A stretch of 8,509 nt of DNA, from positions 1-8,509 of the forward strand of contig CAUCOL010000064.1 in the NCBI GenBank assembly GCA_958444395.1, given 5' to 3'. Positions within the stretch are counted from its first letter, which is position 1; every line of letters starts with the position of its first letter. The translations under genes and the position numbers were made by a program. Under the pieces are notes generated by a model. That model had not been told where the DNA came from. It worked only from the letters and a program-made list of their open reading frames with translations, and did not search any database. Shown here one piece after another: positions 7,541-8,509 of this stretch. The stretch is from an uncultured Lachnospiraceae bacterium (GTDB lineage: Bacteria > Bacillota > Clostridia > Lachnospirales > Lachnospiraceae).

Positions 7541-7834
7541 ACTTCCCACACCACCGGCGGTAGTGCTCCCCCTCCATCCGGTCATGCGCAGGATTTACCT
7601 GTATTGATTTTTGCTTGATAGCTTAAGTTGTCTGCAAAATGATGGCTGAAAAATTGGCGCAGAGTATTAGCCTTTTCCAGCCCAGTCCTGCTTTTCAGCG
7701 ATTACGATGAATACGTGCGGAGAGTGTGTCTGAGCCCCTTGCAGACAGTAGCAGCCAGGCAAAAATCCGACTATTATTTAAAACTGCGCATGACCGCATG
7801 GAGGGGGAGCACTGCCATCGGTGGTGTGGGAAGT
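7541..7834. repeat. 294-bp non-coding element with 51-bp inverted arms and nested internal stems
   Basis: The left arm (7541-7591, beginning ACTTCCCACACCACCG) and the right arm (7784-7834) are reverse complements at 47 of 51 positions with no gaps. Inside, three more complementary pairs are nested in order: GATTTTTGC (7606-7614) with GCAAAAATC (7759-7767), TGTCTGCAA (7629-7637) with TTGCAGACA (7739-7747), and GCTGAAAA (7645-7652) with TTTTCAGC (7692-7699). The whole element can therefore fold into one long branched rod. In forward-strand RNA two of the four arm differences become G-U pairs, against one in the reverse strand. No convincing reading frame is present. It starts nine bases after the HTH stop codon and ends twelve bases before the terminator stem. 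Either a MITE-like insertion or a structured RNA would fit. No clear target duplication is seen. Confidence 0.8.
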
Positions 7835-7846
7835 GTTCTATATAGA

Positions 7847-7880
7847 GAAAAGCCTGTCCGATTTTGCGGACAGGCTTTTC
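7847..7880. terminator. Perfect 14-bp stem two-way terminator
   Basis: GAAAAGCCTGTCCG (7847-7860) pairs fully with CGGACAGGCTTTTC (7867-7880) around an ATTTTG loop, leaving U-rich tails in both directions. It closes the forward kinase/HTH transcript and the reverse-strand transcript of the gene at 7928-8509. Confidence 0.92.
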
Positions 7881-7927
7881 TTGTTATTGGGAGAGCAGTT
7901 CTGTGGCATTCATGTGATGCTTGGGGA

Positions 7928-8509
7928 TCACTTGATCTTTACACGAACTGTTTTATATTTTCCGTATATGGTCTTTTTCGTACCATCCGATGCTTTCACG
8001 GTCTTATAGGTACGGATGCGTATATAATACGTCTTCTTTTTCTTTAGTTTCTTTCCATTTGCTTTTTTTAGTACCACACTTGTTTTACCTGCTTTGCAGG
8101 TCAGCGTCTTTGCATTTTTCAGGCTTTTCTGATCGGATATCTGTACCTGATAACCGGATACGCCCGCTGCCTTTTTCCACTTTAATGTAATTTTCGCCTT
8201 CTTTGCTGTTGCTTTTACACCTGACATGTCTGCTGATTTTTCTGTTTCATCAGAAGAAACCGGTGCAGCGGACGATGGCTGCGCTGCAGCTGTTACAGTT
8301 GGCTGTGGTATCGTTGGCTGGCTTGGTGTTGGCTGTGTGCCCGGTGTTGCTTCCGGTGTGGCACTTGGCTCCGTACTCGGTGTTGCTTTCGGTGTGGCAC
8401 TTGGCTCCGTGCTCGGTGTTGCTTCCGGTGTGGCACTTGGCTCCGTACTCGGCGTTACTTCCGGTGTGGCACTCGGCTCCGTGCTCGGTGTTGCTTTCGG
8501 TGTGGCACT
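7928..8509 (-). CDS. C-terminal part of an exported protein with Pro/Thr repeats and a basic FN3 domain
   Basis: The reverse-strand frame is open from the window edge to a TGA at 7930-7928, giving 193 residues; the N-terminus is outside. The visible part begins with five 12-residue units of the form SATPxxTPSTEP. A Gln/Pro/Thr/Ala linker follows (including QPTPSQPTIPQPTV), then a final domain of about 97 residues. That domain has FN3-like spacing (ITLKWKKAAGVSGYQVQIS, later KTYYIRIRTYK) and contains 28 Lys with only 2 Asp. The same order, flexible linker then lysine-rich FN3, ends the 1086-residue protein at 1622-4882. An extended wall-spanning stalk capped by a basic module is the likely form (inference). 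No sorting motif is present. An ATG at 8227 lies inside the continuous frame and is not the start. Function unknown. Confidence 0.85.
   Translation of the reverse strand, partial: SATPKATPSTEPSATPEVTPSTEPSATPEATPSTEPSATPKATPSTEPSATPEATPGTQPTPSQPTIPQPTVTAAAQPSSAAPVSSDETEKSADMSGVKATAKKAKITLKWKKAAGVSGYQVQISDQKSLKNAKTLTCKAGKTSVVLKKANGKKLKKKKTYYIRIRTYKTVKASDGTKKTIYGKYKTVRVKIK
8330..8509 (-). repeat. 36-bp tandem repeats coding for SATPxxTPSTEP
   Basis: Five consecutive 36-bp units run in frame: 8509-8474, 8473-8438, 8437-8402, 8401-8366 and 8365-8330. They encode SATP-[K/E]-[A/V]-TPSTEP, and the last copy diverges to SATPEATPGTQP. Differences between copies are few and mostly third-position or Lys/Glu changes, which points to recent duplication. 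The array continues beyond the window. Confidence 0.9.

Noticed and set aside
7541..7834. Known RNAs (SRP RNA, 6S RNA, tmRNA, RNase P, retron msr-msd) for the inverted-repeat element
   Set aside because: No SRP helix 8 signature, no tRNA-like ends, no RNase P core motifs, and no reverse transcriptase nearby.
7523..7839. GTTCT at 7523-7527 and 7835-7839 as a target-site duplication of the 294-bp element
   Set aside because: The right copy abuts the arm but the left copy lies 13 bases away from it and inside the HTH coding end, so the geometry does not fit a duplication.
7715..8047. Forward open frame of 110 codons crossing the inverted-repeat arm and terminator
   Set aside because: It runs through the right arm, through a perfect terminator hairpin and into the antisense of the FN3 gene, has no ribosome site, and its product looks like no protein family.
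7928..8227. ATG at 8227 as the start of a separate 99-residue protein
   Set aside because: The frame is open without a stop through the Pro/Thr repeats to the window edge and there is no ribosome site before this ATG.

Overview
The window looks like a chromosomal stretch from a low-to-medium GC Gram-positive anaerobe, most likely a Lachnospiraceae-type member of the Clostridia. This placement is inferred from gene content and style, not from a marker gene. The clues are purine-rich GGAGG ribosome sites, near-consensus sigma-A promoters, exported BIG2/FN3 proteins with lysine-rich C-termini, a BspA-type leucine-rich-repeat remnant, and a kinase/HTH pair of a type I associate with that family.

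Layout. (1) 1-676, minus: the first two thirds of an FMN-dependent nitronate monooxygenase/FabK-like oxidoreductase, with a perfect-consensus promoter at 766-794. (2) 886-945: a strong two-way terminator. (3) 999-1421, minus: a headless C-terminal piece of a BspA-like leucine-rich-repeat protein, probably a gene remnant. (4) 1454-1481: a 12-bp stem terminator. (5) 1622-4882, minus: a complete 1086-residue secreted surface protein with Ig-like domains, a Pro/Thr/Ser linker and a very basic FN3 domain. (6) 4883-5142: a divergent intergenic region with one promoter for the surface protein and one for the kinase. (7) 5143-7017, plus: a membrane-spanning Hanks-type Ser/Thr kinase whose outside part carries about three X2-like beta modules in place of PASTA repeats. 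(8) 7107-7532, plus: a small XRE-like HTH regulator, probably in the same operon. (9) 7541-7834: a non-coding 294-bp element bounded by 51-bp inverted arms (47/51 matching), with further nested complementary segments inside. (10) 7847-7880: a perfect 14-bp stem two-way terminator. (11) 7928-8509, minus: the C-terminal end of a second exported protein with 12-residue SATPxxTPSTEP repeats and another basic FN3 domain.

How it may work together (inference). The kinase reads something at the cell surface or wall through its external modules and signals inward, perhaps to the HTH protein encoded next to it. The divergently transcribed surface protein and the second basic-FN3 protein are candidate targets or partners. 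The most unexplained piece is the 294-bp inverted-repeat element lying between the HTH stop codon and the operon terminator. It could be a MITE-like insertion or a highly structured RNA.
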